DNA of 42,957 nt from Williamsia sp. (GTDB lineage Bacteria; Actinomycetota; Actinomycetes; Mycobacteriales; Mycobacteriaceae): NCBI RefSeq assembly GCF_016462415.1, contig NZ_JAEMTF010000027.1, positions 1 through 42,957 of the forward strand, in the 5' to 3' direction. Position 1 is the stretch's first letter. The number at the start of each line of letters is the position of its first letter. Below the pieces are notes generated by a model, which was not told the origin of the DNA, did no database searches, and saw only the letters and a list, made by a program, of their open reading frames with translations. The translations under genes and the position numbers were made by a program. Below are positions 31,143 through 39,029 of the stretch, piece after piece.

Positions 31143-32380
31143 ACGTAGAAGTCCAGTTCTTCCTGTTGCTTGAGCAGATCCCGCATCCGATACGGGTCCT
31201 CACCGAAGAAGTACAGCAGACCCCAGTGCGTTCCGAAGGCCGTGCGCTTGGTGACGGTCTCTTCCAGCGGCGGGGCCAGGTCGTTTGTCTCGTAGTAGTC
31301 GTCATCGAGGGTGACCTCGGGGATCTCGAGGTTGCTGACCACGCGTCGACGGGGATAGACGCCGAAACACCCGGCGACACCCGCGGCGTCGACGACCTCG
31401 CGCGGGAAGAACGCGTCGATCTCCTCTTCGGTGGTCTTGGGGTCGAAGGCCAGCGCGAGCCCCTGGTAGGCGTTGAAGCCGTAGGCACGCTCGAGCAGTT
31501 CGAACACCTTGAAGCCCGGCGGGCGGTATGCGACCTCACCGAAGTACATCTCGCCGTCACTGGTCACGAAGTACTCGGGATGGACGAATCCGAACTCGAT
31601 GTCGAAGGTCTTGATGAGCTTCTCGATCTGGGCGGTGATCGCCGGACGGTACTTCTCCAGCTCCGGCGTCGCCGGGACGAACACCGAGTACCCGAGTGTC
31701 ACGTACTCGGAGATGTTGAGGAACTTGATCTTTCCGTTGTGGATCCATGCCTCGACGGCGAACTCCCAGCCGTCGAGATGGGACTCCATCAAGACCGGGA
31801 ACTCCTCTTCCGGGATGGAGTCGACCTCGTCGGGGGTGCGGATCACGCGGTGCCCGAGGCATCCGGCCTTGTCGAACGCCTTGAGGTGGATGGGGTCGTT
31901 CGGGTCGCCGTCGAGCTTGAGCAGCGTCTGGTTGACGCGTCGCAGGAACCGGATGACGTCCTCACGGTCGTGCGCTTCCTCGAAGATGCCGACGCGGATG
32001 CCGCCGAGCTGGGCGCGTCGCTTCATCAGGGCCTTGTCGCGCAACAACATCGCCTGCCCGAACAACCGCGGGTTGTCCAGCAGGACCGAGTTGATGGCAC
32101 CCGCCCATTCGACGGTCTCCTCGTACAGCGGGATGGCGACATCGACGCCCTTGTCGCGCAACGTCTCTGCGATCTCCAACGATCGATCGTTGAGCCGCTC
32201 GAAGTTCCACGGGAGGAACGGGATGTCGTTGGTGGTGCAGTACTCCTCGGCCCATTCCGGGGCGACGACGATGTACCGGCGGTCAAAGCTCTCGAGGGCT
32301 TCCACCGCGGCGAGACTCCAGCCCAGCAGGGCGACATAGCCCTTGTCCGGGTTCTTCGGCAGCTTTGCGGGCTGCGACAT
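31139..32380 (-). CDS. ATP-grasp ligase (carboxylate-amine ligase type)
   Basis: A protein of 413 residues. An N-terminal Rossmann-like domain (YVALLGWSLAAVEALESFDRRYIVVAPEW) precedes the ATP-grasp fold: RDKALMKRR at 114-122, Lys167 (IHLKAFDKAG), the hinge VLMESHLDG with Glu199, and the metal/ATP end MYFGEVAYRPPGF with Glu282. The usual Asn after that Glu (E-[IV]-N-x-R) is Ala. ATP-grasp enzymes of this kind join a carboxylate to an amine through an acyl phosphate, as in peptide or amino-acid ligation. AAGGAAGGATC precedes the ATG. It is the first gene of a two-gene operon with the papain-like protein. The substrate is unknown. Confidence 0.88.
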   Translation of the reverse strand: MSQPAKLPKNPDKGYVALLGWSLAAVEALESFDRRYIVVAPEWAEEYCTTNDIPFLPWNFERLNDRSLEIAETLRDKGVDVAIPLYEETVEWAGAINSVLLDNPRLFGQAMLLRDKALMKRRAQLGGIRVGIFEEAHDREDVIRFLRRVNQTLLKLDGDPNDPIHLKAFDKAGCLGHRVIRTPDEVDSIPEEEFPVLMESHLDGWEFAVEAWIHNGKIKFLNISEYVTLGYSVFVPATPELEKYRPAITAQIEKLIKTFDIEFGFVHPEYFVTSDGEMYFGEVAYRPPGFKVFELLERAYGFNAYQGLALAFDPKTTEEEIDAFFPREVVDAAGVAGCFGVYPRRRVVSNLEIPEVTLDDDYYETNDLAPPLEETVTKRTAFGTHWGLLYFFGEDPYRMRDLLKQQEELDFYV

Positions 32381-32472
32381 AAAGATCCTTCCTTCGCGTC
32401 GAACGGTCGGAGATGATCGTTTTCAACGGTACAGAAGGCGGTTTCTCGTTCCGGGGACCACCCGAGTGCAGG

Positions 32473-32509
32473 TATAACTCGATTCATGCATCCCCGGGAC
32501 GGTCGGTGA
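32473..32509 (+). promoter_or_regulatory. Promoter -10 box and possible leaderless 7-codon upstream ORF
   Basis: TATAAC at 32473-32478 is a good -10 box. An ATG at 32486, where transcription should begin, opens a 7-codon frame (MHPRDGR) stopping at 32507-32509, 7 bp before the kinase GTG. This could couple translation of the kinase. A convincing -35 is not visible. Confidence 0.35.
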
Positions 32510-32516
32510 CGACGAC

Positions 32517-33167
32517 GTGATCGACGCGCTCGTCAGCGAGGCGATCGCCCTGGCCGCAGGCCCGCAACGCGCCGTTCTGGGCGTGACCGGTCCGCCCGGC
32601 GTCGGCAAGACGACGTTGGCCGAGGCGTTGATGGCGCGCATCGACGACATGCAGGGCCCGGGATGGGTGGCGCACATCCCGATGGACGGTTTCCACCTGG
32701 CCGACCGGCAACTCCGCAGACTCGAGGCGCTGGACCGCAAGGGTGCACCGGACACCTTCGATCCCCTCGGCTACGCCGCGACACTCGATCGGGCTCGCCG
32801 CGAGACCGACACCGCTGTGTACGCGCCGGGGTTCGAACGCACACTCGAGCAACCGCTGGCCGCCGCGCTGGTCGTGCTGCCCCGAGCTCGGCTCGTCATC
32901 ACCGAGGGCAACTATCTGCTGCTCGACCACCCGGCGTGGCGAGTCGCCCGCGGGCAGATGGACGCGGTCTGGTTCGTGACCGCGGACGAGACGACACGCG
33001 TCGAGCGTCTCGTGACACGCCACGTCGAGTTCGGCAAGACGTCATCGGACGCCCGCGCCTGGGTTGACGCCGTCGATCAGCGCAACGCCGAGGTGGTCTC
33101 GGCGACATCGGCGCGCGCTGACCGAATCGTCGTCAACCGCGACGACGACTGGTCGTTCGTGGAATAG
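32517..33167 (+). CDS. Nucleoside/uridine kinase-like P-loop kinase
   Basis: A protein of 216 residues. Walker A GPPGVGKTTLAEAL starts at residue 25. MDGFHLADRQLRRLEALDRKGAPDTFD is the substrate-loop signature shared with the pantothenate kinase/uridine kinase (PRK/URK) family, and VITEGNYLLLD is Walker B. The family phosphorylates a small hydroxylated metabolite; proteins annotated YggC/fructokinase-like share this motif, so the substrate is open. The start is GTG at 32517. It is divergent from the ATP-grasp operon (136-bp gap) and convergent with the F420-type reductase, 3 bp apart. Confidence 0.88.
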   Translation: MIDALVSEAIALAAGPQRAVLGVTGPPGVGKTTLAEALMARIDDMQGPGWVAHIPMDGFHLADRQLRRLEALDRKGAPDTFDPLGYAATLDRARRETDTAVYAPGFERTLEQPLAAALVVLPRARLVITEGNYLLLDHPAWRVARGQMDAVWFVTADETTRVERLVTRHVEFGKTSSDARAWVDAVDQRNAEVVSATSARADRIVVNRDDDWSFVE

Positions 33168-33170
33168 GCG

Positions 33171-33836
33171 TCAGGCCTTGGCGCGCCACTCGTCGGTGCG
33201 CTCGTTGCTCGCCTCGGCGAGAGCCGCGCGGGTCTTCTCGACGTCGTAGTCCTTGCCGTAGACGGGCGTGCCCGGCTGCTGACGCCACGAATCGGTGATC
33301 GACCCGGCGTCGACGGGATCGAACCCGATCTGGTCGACGAGGTCGGACACGATCTTCTTGTGGTCCACGTCGTCACCGGCGATGGGCAGCGCGATCCGGC
33401 CGTCGGTGCCGGCGTCGACACCCTTCTCCAGCAGGTGCTTCCAGTAGATCCCGTTGAACACCTTGATCACCGGCGCGCCGATGTGCTCCGACACCCACGC
33501 GCTCTCGGGCTGACCGTCCTCGATGGCGGCGATGAGACCGTCGCGCTGTTGCGGGTAGTAGTTGTTCGTCTCGATGATCGGTGCGCCGGGCTTACGCGCC
33601 GCGAACAGGTCGTCGGCGAGGTCGGGGACGTTCTTCTGCGGGATCGAGAGGATGACGAGGTCGGCGTCGGCTGCCGCGTCCTTGGCCCAGACCGCCGTGG
33701 CGCCGGTCTCCGCTGCGAGGTCGGCCAGCGTCTCCGGGTCGCGTGAGTTGGCGACCGCGACCTCGTGGCCGACGGCCGTGAGGCGCCGCGTCAGCGTGCC
33801 GCCGATGAATCCTGCTCCGATGATTCCGATCTTCAT
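33171..33836 (-). CDS. NADPH-dependent F420 reductase-like (NADP oxidoreductase) protein
   Basis: A protein of 221 residues. MKIGIIGAGFIGGTLTRRLTAVGHEVAVANSR is the Rossmann start of the NAD-binding-10 / F420:NADP oxidoreductase family; the Ser-Arg at the end of strand 2 (NSR) favours NADPH. The rest (VILSIPQKNVPDL; KVFNGIYWKHLLEKG; LPIAGDD) follows the family, which either moves hydride between F420 and NADP or reduces metal or other substrates. F420 use cannot be confirmed. It is a single gene. Confidence 0.85.
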   Translation of the reverse strand: MKIGIIGAGFIGGTLTRRLTAVGHEVAVANSRDPETLADLAAETGATAVWAKDAAADADLVILSIPQKNVPDLADDLFAARKPGAPIIETNNYYPQQRDGLIAAIEDGQPESAWVSEHIGAPVIKVFNGIYWKHLLEKGVDAGTDGRIALPIAGDDVDHKKIVSDLVDQIGFDPVDAGSITDSWRQQPGTPVYGKDYDVEKTRAALAEASNERTDEWRAKA

Positions 33837-33932
33837 GTGCCCTGCTCCTGTGGTTGAACGACATCATCTGGTGTCGCTTCTCCAGAGCATCGTGAGCAAG
33901 CCCAATATTCCAGGCTGTGGGTCCGGTAGGGA

Positions 33933-34961
33933 TCAGTCGCCGGTGCGGGTGAGTTCCGCGCGAAAGCGCACGGTCCCCGCGCACGCTCCCGACCATGTCA
34001 GGGTCGACTCGTTGTCCAGGGTGTCGATCGGGGCCGAGGAGTTCGGCTCGACGAGGGTCTGCGAGGTCAAGGTGGGGCGGTACCGTTCGCTGCGGCCCGG
34101 GCACTGGCGCTCGGGGAGGGTCTCTGTCTGGCGGAAGACGCCGTCGGCGAAGTCGACGACCGTCTGACCGGGTCGAGACGGTTTGTCGACCATGACCACC
34201 ACGCATCGGGTGCCGTCACGGGTGCAGGTCGGTGCCGCGGTGAACTCGGTGGTCTGTGTGGTGGGCCGTGCGATCAACGACGGCGGGTCCCACGAGACCA
34301 CCGTGGTGCGTTGTCGGTAGGACCCACGGAACCCGTCACCCGGTGTCGTGGTGGCGTCGGGAACGGACACCGACCCGAGGGGTGGGGTGCCGGCGGGTAG
34401 ATCGCCTTTCCGGGTGAGCGTGATCCGGCCCGTGCTGACCCGGGAACACGAACCCCCCTGGATGGAGGTGGTGGGTCCGCCCAGGGTGTCCGGCGCGCCG
34501 TTGGTCGCCGAGTCGGAGCGCGGTGTCACCGTTGTGTTGTCGATGGCCACCCACGGCTCGTCGACCGGTGCGGTCGTCCCCGGCAGAACACACGTCCGTT
34601 TCGGTGGGACGGCAACGCGTGACCACGAACCGTCGGCGAAGACGAACTCCATTCGGTCGAGGTCCAGACCGGATGAGTTGTTCGGCGCCGTCGACCGGGC
34701 GACCGCGACGCACGTGCCGCCGTCACACCGGGACTGCACCACCCAGGTCGACGTCACGGGTTCGGCGTCACCGCCGGTCGGAGGTTCCCGATCGACCGAG
34801 GCGGTGGTCCGGAACACCGAGTACGTACCCTCGAACACCGCGTCGGACGACGTGCTCGACGCGGCTGTGTCGTCGCCGGAGTCCGTGTTGCCGCAGGAGC
34901 CGAGCGCTCCGGTGGCCACGACGGCGGACAGGCAGGCGATGACAACCCGGCGACGGCGCAT
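33933..34961 (-). CDS. Lipoprotein with two duplicated four-cysteine domains
   Basis: A protein of 342 residues. MRRRRVV, a hydrophobic core and the lipobox LGSC give lipidation at Cys23. The mature part contains two copies of one domain (about residues 44-187 and 211-342). Both show a TT-rich strand, a C..DG..C pair, FADG, a later Cys and a final Cys before L-T-R-x-G-D. Cysteines are at 79, 84, 124, 172 and 246, 253, 287, 327, fitting two disulfides per domain. It would be anchored on the outer face of the membrane. The open frame extends upstream of 34961, but this ATG begins the signal peptide. No family name or function can be given. Confidence 0.82.
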   Translation of the reverse strand: MRRRRVVIACLSAVVATGALGSCGNTDSGDDTAASSTSSDAVFEGTYSVFRTTASVDREPPTGGDAEPVTSTWVVQSRCDGGTCVAVARSTAPNNSSGLDLDRMEFVFADGSWSRVAVPPKRTCVLPGTTAPVDEPWVAIDNTTVTPRSDSATNGAPDTLGGPTTSIQGGSCSRVSTGRITLTRKGDLPAGTPPLGSVSVPDATTTPGDGFRGSYRQRTTVVSWDPPSLIARPTTQTTEFTAAPTCTRDGTRCVVVMVDKPSRPGQTVVDFADGVFRQTETLPERQCPGRSERYRPTLTSQTLVEPNSSAPIDTLDNESTLTWSGACAGTVRFRAELTRTGD

Positions 34962-35072
34962 GCTTCGCAAACTAGGCGAACCGGCCGCCGGGTGCAGCGG
35001 TAAGCGAAAAACTGCCCGCCTAGGGTGGATTCGCCGGCGAGCCTCCGGCGTCGTCGACCCCAGGAGCACGCG

Positions 35073-35867
35073 ATGCACATCGATCTGTCCGGGCGCACCG
35101 CCCTGGTCACCGGTTCCACCCAGGGCATCGGAGCAGCCATCGCCGCCGGTCTCGCCCGTGCCGGAGCCCGGGTGGCGATCAACGGCCGCAGCGCCGACAC
35201 GGTGGACTCGGCCATCGCCACGCTGCGTGGCGAGCTGCCCGACGCCGAGCTGATCGCTGCGCCCGCCGATCTCGGTGACGCCGATGCAGCCGATGCATTG
35301 TTCGAGCAGCTGCCCGACGTCGACATCCTGGTGAACAACCTCGGCATCTTCGGGGCCACACCGGCGTTGGAGATCACCGATGAGCAGTGGCGGCGCTATT
35401 TCGAGATCAACGTCCTCTCCGCGGCGCGGCTCATCCGGCTGTACCTCCCCGGGATGATGGAGCGGCGCGACGGGCGGATCGCCAACATCGCCAGCGACTC
35501 GGCTCTCGTCATCCCGGAGGAGATGATCCACTACGGGATGTCGAAGACCGCGTTGCTCGCGGTGTCGCGGGGTTATGCGAAGGAAGCCGCAGGCACCGGC
35601 GTCACGGTGAACTCGGTGATCGCCGGCCCGACGCACACCGGCGGTGTGGAGGATTTCGTCTATCAGCTGGTTGACAAGGACCTCCCGTGGGAGGAGGCCC
35701 AGCGAGAGTTCATGCGCGAGCACCGACCACAATCGTTGCTGCAGAGACTGATCGAGCCCGAGGAGATCGCCAACCTCGTGGTCTACCTGAGCTCACCGTT
35801 CGCCTCGGCCACCACCGGCGCCGCGGTGCGTGTGGACGGTGGATACGTCGACTCCATCGTTCCCTGA
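35073..35867 (+). CDS. Short-chain dehydrogenase/reductase
   Basis: A classical SDR of 264 residues: VTGSTQGIG at 12-20, NNLG near 88-91, Ser141 or Ser143, Tyr154 and Lys158 (YGMSK), and the end VRVDGGYVDSIVP. AGGAG at 35062-35066 fixes the ATG at 35073. It is divergent from the lipoprotein gene and convergent with the TDT transporter. The substrate is unknown; FabG-like oxidoreductase is the safe call. Confidence 0.9.
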   Translation: MHIDLSGRTALVTGSTQGIGAAIAAGLARAGARVAINGRSADTVDSAIATLRGELPDAELIAAPADLGDADAADALFEQLPDVDILVNNLGIFGATPALEITDEQWRRYFEINVLSAARLIRLYLPGMMERRDGRIANIASDSALVIPEEMIHYGMSKTALLAVSRGYAKEAAGTGVTVNSVIAGPTHTGGVEDFVYQLVDKDLPWEEAQREFMREHRPQSLLQRLIEPEEIANLVVYLSSPFASATTGAAVRVDGGYVDSIVP

Positions 35868-35892
35868 TCGACCGTCCGAAGGCTCGACCAGG

Positions 35893-37029
35893 TCAGGCCG
35901 CGGCGGGAAGTGCGCCGCTGCGGATGCCGGCCACCGTCCGGGCCGCGACGACCAGCCACGCGCTGAACAGGAGAACGTAGAGCACCACGGCAGTGGTGTG
36001 GATCGCACCGACACCGGTCGCGGTTCCCAGCGCGGTCGCGCCGGTGACGCAGGTTCCGATGGGGAAGGTGAAACTCCACCAGGTCAGCGAGAACGGCAGA
36101 CCGGAGTGTGCGGCGCGAGCGGTGACGGTGGCCGACACGGCGAAGGCGACGATCCCGAGCGTGCCGACGACGACCCCGTATGCGACGCCTGCGGTGTGCA
36201 GATCGGCGGCGACAGGCCCGCTCGCCACGCTCCTGGCGCCGGCGAACTCGCCTCGGCTCACGGTGCCCAGGGTGATGGCCGCGGTGATCGACTGACCGAT
36301 CATGCCCAGTGGGATCCACACGGTGGGTACGGCATCGCGTGCGGGAAGGCCGACGCGAAGGAGCCGTCGGTAGACGACGAACGCCGTGGCGGTGCCGAAC
36401 ACGAAGCTCACACCGAACAGCAGGTAGCAGAGCATCAGGAAGGCCAGACGCAGGTCGGCATCGGCGATGTGCGGCACCAGCAACGCGCCGGTGGAGGCCG
36501 AGACCATCGGCGCGACCACCGACATCATCCGGGCGGGCACCGCGGCGCCACCGCGATCGGCACGGGTGCACAATCGGGCGACCACGAAACCGACGGCGAC
36601 GACGCCGATGACCGTGCCGACCGTCCACAGCATTGCGTCGACGCGCACCGCCGTGGTCGTCCCCATCAGATCTGCACCGAACAGCAGCGTGCCCGCCCCG
36701 ACGGTCATCACGGCCATGGCCGGTGCCCCGTAGAAGTGCGAGACCACGCCGTGGTCGAGGTATCGACGCGCCTGCGCGCGGTGCAGTGACCAGTGGGCGA
36801 CGAACGCCACCGTCACCGCGAGCAGCGTCAGCGAGGCGACGGCCCACACCACCGTCGCGACGGTGTGCAGTCCGGCCACGTGCGCCGGCAACGTCGCGGC
36901 CGAGGTCGCCACGATGCCGGTCCCCATCACGGTGGTGAACCAGTTGGGCGTGACGTGCGCCAGACGACCCCGCGTATGGCCCACGACGGGTTCGAGGGAG
37001 GTCGGGCGCAACGGCGCTGCGGTGGTCAT
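35893..37029 (-). CDS. TDT-family (TehA/SLAC1-like) transporter
   Basis: A protein of 378 residues with ten hydrophobic segments and the TDT signatures PNWFTTVMGTGIVATSAATLP near the N-terminus and WWSFTFPIGTCVTGATALG near the C-terminus. TDT/SLAC1 members move anions: tellurite, C4-dicarboxylates, sulfite or chloride. The ATG at 37029 begins the natural protein; the frame upstream is antisense to the LysR gene. The divergent LysR-type gene and a dyad at 37076-37091 suggest ligand-dependent control. Sulfite or an organic acid anion is the likely cargo but is not proven. Confidence 0.9.
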   Translation of the reverse strand: MTTAAPLRPTSLEPVVGHTRGRLAHVTPNWFTTVMGTGIVATSAATLPAHVAGLHTVATVVWAVASLTLLAVTVAFVAHWSLHRAQARRYLDHGVVSHFYGAPAMAVMTVGAGTLLFGADLMGTTTAVRVDAMLWTVGTVIGVVAVGFVVARLCTRADRGGAAVPARMMSVVAPMVSASTGALLVPHIADADLRLAFLMLCYLLFGVSFVFGTATAFVVYRRLLRVGLPARDAVPTVWIPLGMIGQSITAAITLGTVSRGEFAGARSVASGPVAADLHTAGVAYGVVVGTLGIVAFAVSATVTARAAHSGLPFSLTWWSFTFPIGTCVTGATALGTATGVGAIHTTAVVLYVLLFSAWLVVAARTVAGIRSGALPAAA

Positions 37030-37075
37030 GTCCCCACAGTCGTCGGATCGGCAACGCGCTGGTAGACCCCTTGTT

Positions 37076-37091
37076 CTTGTGGGGGCACAAG
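37076..37091. promoter_or_regulatory. Dyad between the TDT and lysR genes (candidate LysR binding site)
   Basis: CTTGTG-GGGG-CACAAG is a perfect 6-bp inverted repeat in the 105-bp divergent region. It fits the T-N11-A interrupted dyad that LysR-type regulators recognise, 44 bp before the lysR ATG and 47 bp before the transporter start. Confidence 0.6.
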
Positions 37092-37134
37092 GCAGCGTTG
37101 TACCCGCTCCGTCGCGACTGTAGGGTCGGCGGAG

Positions 37135-38055
37135 ATGGCCGTACCCGCGCACGTTCCCGAACTCGCCACCCTCGACGTCCTCGTCGCGGTCGCGGTGGCC
37201 GGGAGCATGAGCGCGGCCGGGCGTGCCCTCAACATGAGCCAACAGGCGGTCAGCGCCCGCGTCCACAGCGCCGAACGGGAGATCGGGATCGCGGTGTTCC
37301 GACGGTCCCCGGCGGGCGTCGAGCCCACCGCGGAGGGCGTGCTGATCCTCGAATGGGCGGGCGCGGTGATCGAACGCGCCGAACGGCTCTCGGCCGGGGT
37401 CGAATCGCTGCTCGGGCATCGCAACGCGGAACTGACCGTCGCGGCGTCGATGACCATCGCCGAATACCTCGTCCCGGAATGGGTGGTGGCGCTGCGCCGC
37501 GCGAGCCCCGAGGTGAAGATCCGCGTCCGCCCGATGAACAGCACCGACGTGGTGACCCGCGTCGTCGCCGGTTCCTGCGATGTGGGTTTCGTCGAGGGAT
37601 CCGGTGACATCCCGGCGTTGCAGGAGCGCACGGTCGCCACCGACGAGCTCATCCTGGTTGTGCCGCAGGGGCATTCGTGGGCGCGCAGGACGAGCGTCAC
37701 CGCGGCCGAACTCGCCAGGACGGCGTTGGTGCAGCGTGAGCCCGGATCGGGCACGCGGGTGGTGTTCACCGAGTCGCTGGCTGCCGCGGGCTACGAGCCC
37801 GCCGAACCCATGCTCGAACTCACGTCGGTGTCGGCGGTGCGCGCGGCCATGCTCAGCTCCGACAGCCCAGCGGTCCTGTCGTCGATGTCGGTGGCCGACG
37901 ACCTCCGTCGCGGCACGTTGGTCGCCGTGCCGATCGACGGCATCACGATGCCGCGGCGACTACGGGCGGTGTGGGACCGCGACCGCGGCCTGCGCGGGCC
38001 GGCACGCGACCTCGTCGACATCGCCATCCGCCACGCCGGCTCCGGAAATGTGTAG
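37135..38055 (+). CDS. LysR-family transcriptional regulator
   Basis: A protein of 306 residues. The N-terminal winged helix reads LATLDVLVAVAVAGSMSAAGRALNMSQQAVSARVHSAEREIGIAVFRRSPAGVEPTAEG, and the C-terminal periplasmic-binding-like domain senses the inducer. It is divergent from the TDT transporter, the usual arrangement for an activator of an anion exporter or importer. The ATG at 37135 follows GGCGGAG. It ends before a likely bidirectional terminator. Confidence 0.92.
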   Translation: MAVPAHVPELATLDVLVAVAVAGSMSAAGRALNMSQQAVSARVHSAEREIGIAVFRRSPAGVEPTAEGVLILEWAGAVIERAERLSAGVESLLGHRNAELTVAASMTIAEYLVPEWVVALRRASPEVKIRVRPMNSTDVVTRVVAGSCDVGFVEGSGDIPALQERTVATDELILVVPQGHSWARRTSVTAAELARTALVQREPGSGTRVVFTESLAAAGYEPAEPMLELTSVSAVRAAMLSSDSPAVLSSMSVADDLRRGTLVAVPIDGITMPRRLRAVWDRDRGLRGPARDLVDIAIRHAGSGNV

Positions 38056-38092
38056 TTCCGGTGATGCCGACCTGGGCATTCGATCACCGAAA
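38056..38092. terminator. Possible bidirectional terminator between lysR and the DUF2071 gene
   Basis: TTCCGGTGAT (38056-38065) and ATCACCGAAA (38083-38092) pair at nine of ten positions around a 17-nt loop. It exactly fills the gap between two convergent stops. There is no long T-tract on either strand, so strength is uncertain. Confidence 0.45.
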
Positions 38093-38099
38093 CCACGCA

Positions 38100-38873
38100 T
38101 CATCGGACTACGGACGGTCGGCCGAAGCGGGTGCGGACACCCGGGGAGAACAACGCCCGCAGACGCTCGCCCGTCGGTTCGACACCGCTCGCGCCCAGGA
38201 GATCGTCGTGCAGTTCGACCACCTCGGCGTCGTGCAGTGGCCACGGGTCGTGCTCGTTGGGCACCCACCACGTCTGACCGGCCTTCCGGGTGTGCGCACC
38301 CCAGCGCGCCGTCAGCCAGACCTCCAACGGCGTCGGGTCGACCCGGTCGCCGACGCGCACCGACACCCGGCTGCGCAGGCCGCGGTCGGGCCAGCGGCGG
38401 ACGCTGTCGTAGGTGATGAGGTCGCCGTCACGGGTCAGCCGCATCTTGGCCCAGGTGTAGGGGATGCCGAGTCCGATCCGCGTCATCGGGACGACGGCGA
38501 GTCGTTCAGTCTCCAGGGATCGGAACAGGACACCGTGCCTGCCCGCGTCGTCGACCGAGTACAGGCGGATGTTCGTCTCGAGGAACGTCCCCAGGTACGG
38601 GATCGGCCGAGAGGGGCCCAGGCCGATACCGCTCATCGCGAACGGCACCAGCGCCACGTAGGTCATGCCATCGGCGAAGACGTCCGGCCGGGTCCCCGCA
38701 GGGAACAGATGCGCCACCGACTCGGGGTCCACGGGCCAATGGATGAACGTCAGGTCGCCCCACGTCTGGTCGAAGACGACCGGCCGCGGCAGCGGTTCCG
38801 GGGTGACGGGATAACCGACCAGGGCGTCGGGAACGGCGTCCGGCCGGGCTGCGGGATCGGGCGCGGCGGTCAT
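38100..38873 (-). CDS. DUF2071 (YqjF-like) protein
   Basis: A protein of 257 residues. QTWGDLTFIHWPVDPESVAHLFPAG followed by YVALVPFAMSGIGL and LGTFLETNIRLYS is the DUF2071/YqjF signature. The fold resembles acetoacetate decarboxylase, but the catalytic Lys of that enzyme is not obvious here, and the biochemical role of the family is not established. The ATG at 38873 (MTAAPDP) is chosen; the frame extends upstream without a good start. It is divergent from the redox two-component operon. Confidence 0.85.
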   Translation of the reverse strand: MTAAPDPAARPDAVPDALVGYPVTPEPLPRPVVFDQTWGDLTFIHWPVDPESVAHLFPAGTRPDVFADGMTYVALVPFAMSGIGLGPSRPIPYLGTFLETNIRLYSVDDAGRHGVLFRSLETERLAVVPMTRIGLGIPYTWAKMRLTRDGDLITYDSVRRWPDRGLRSRVSVRVGDRVDPTPLEVWLTARWGAHTRKAGQTWWVPNEHDPWPLHDAEVVELHDDLLGASGVEPTGERLRALFSPGVRTRFGRPSVVR

Positions 38874-39029
38874 CAGTCCATCGTGGCACGGGTCCGGGGT
38901 GTTCGACGTGTGCGTCCGGACACTGTTCGCCCTGCGAGAAGTCCCAGGTGACGGGCCGGAACGGACGCGCGCGGCCGTGGCCGTGAGTCCATACTGGACA
39001 AGGTTCACCTGCGCGATGAGAGGTTCTTC

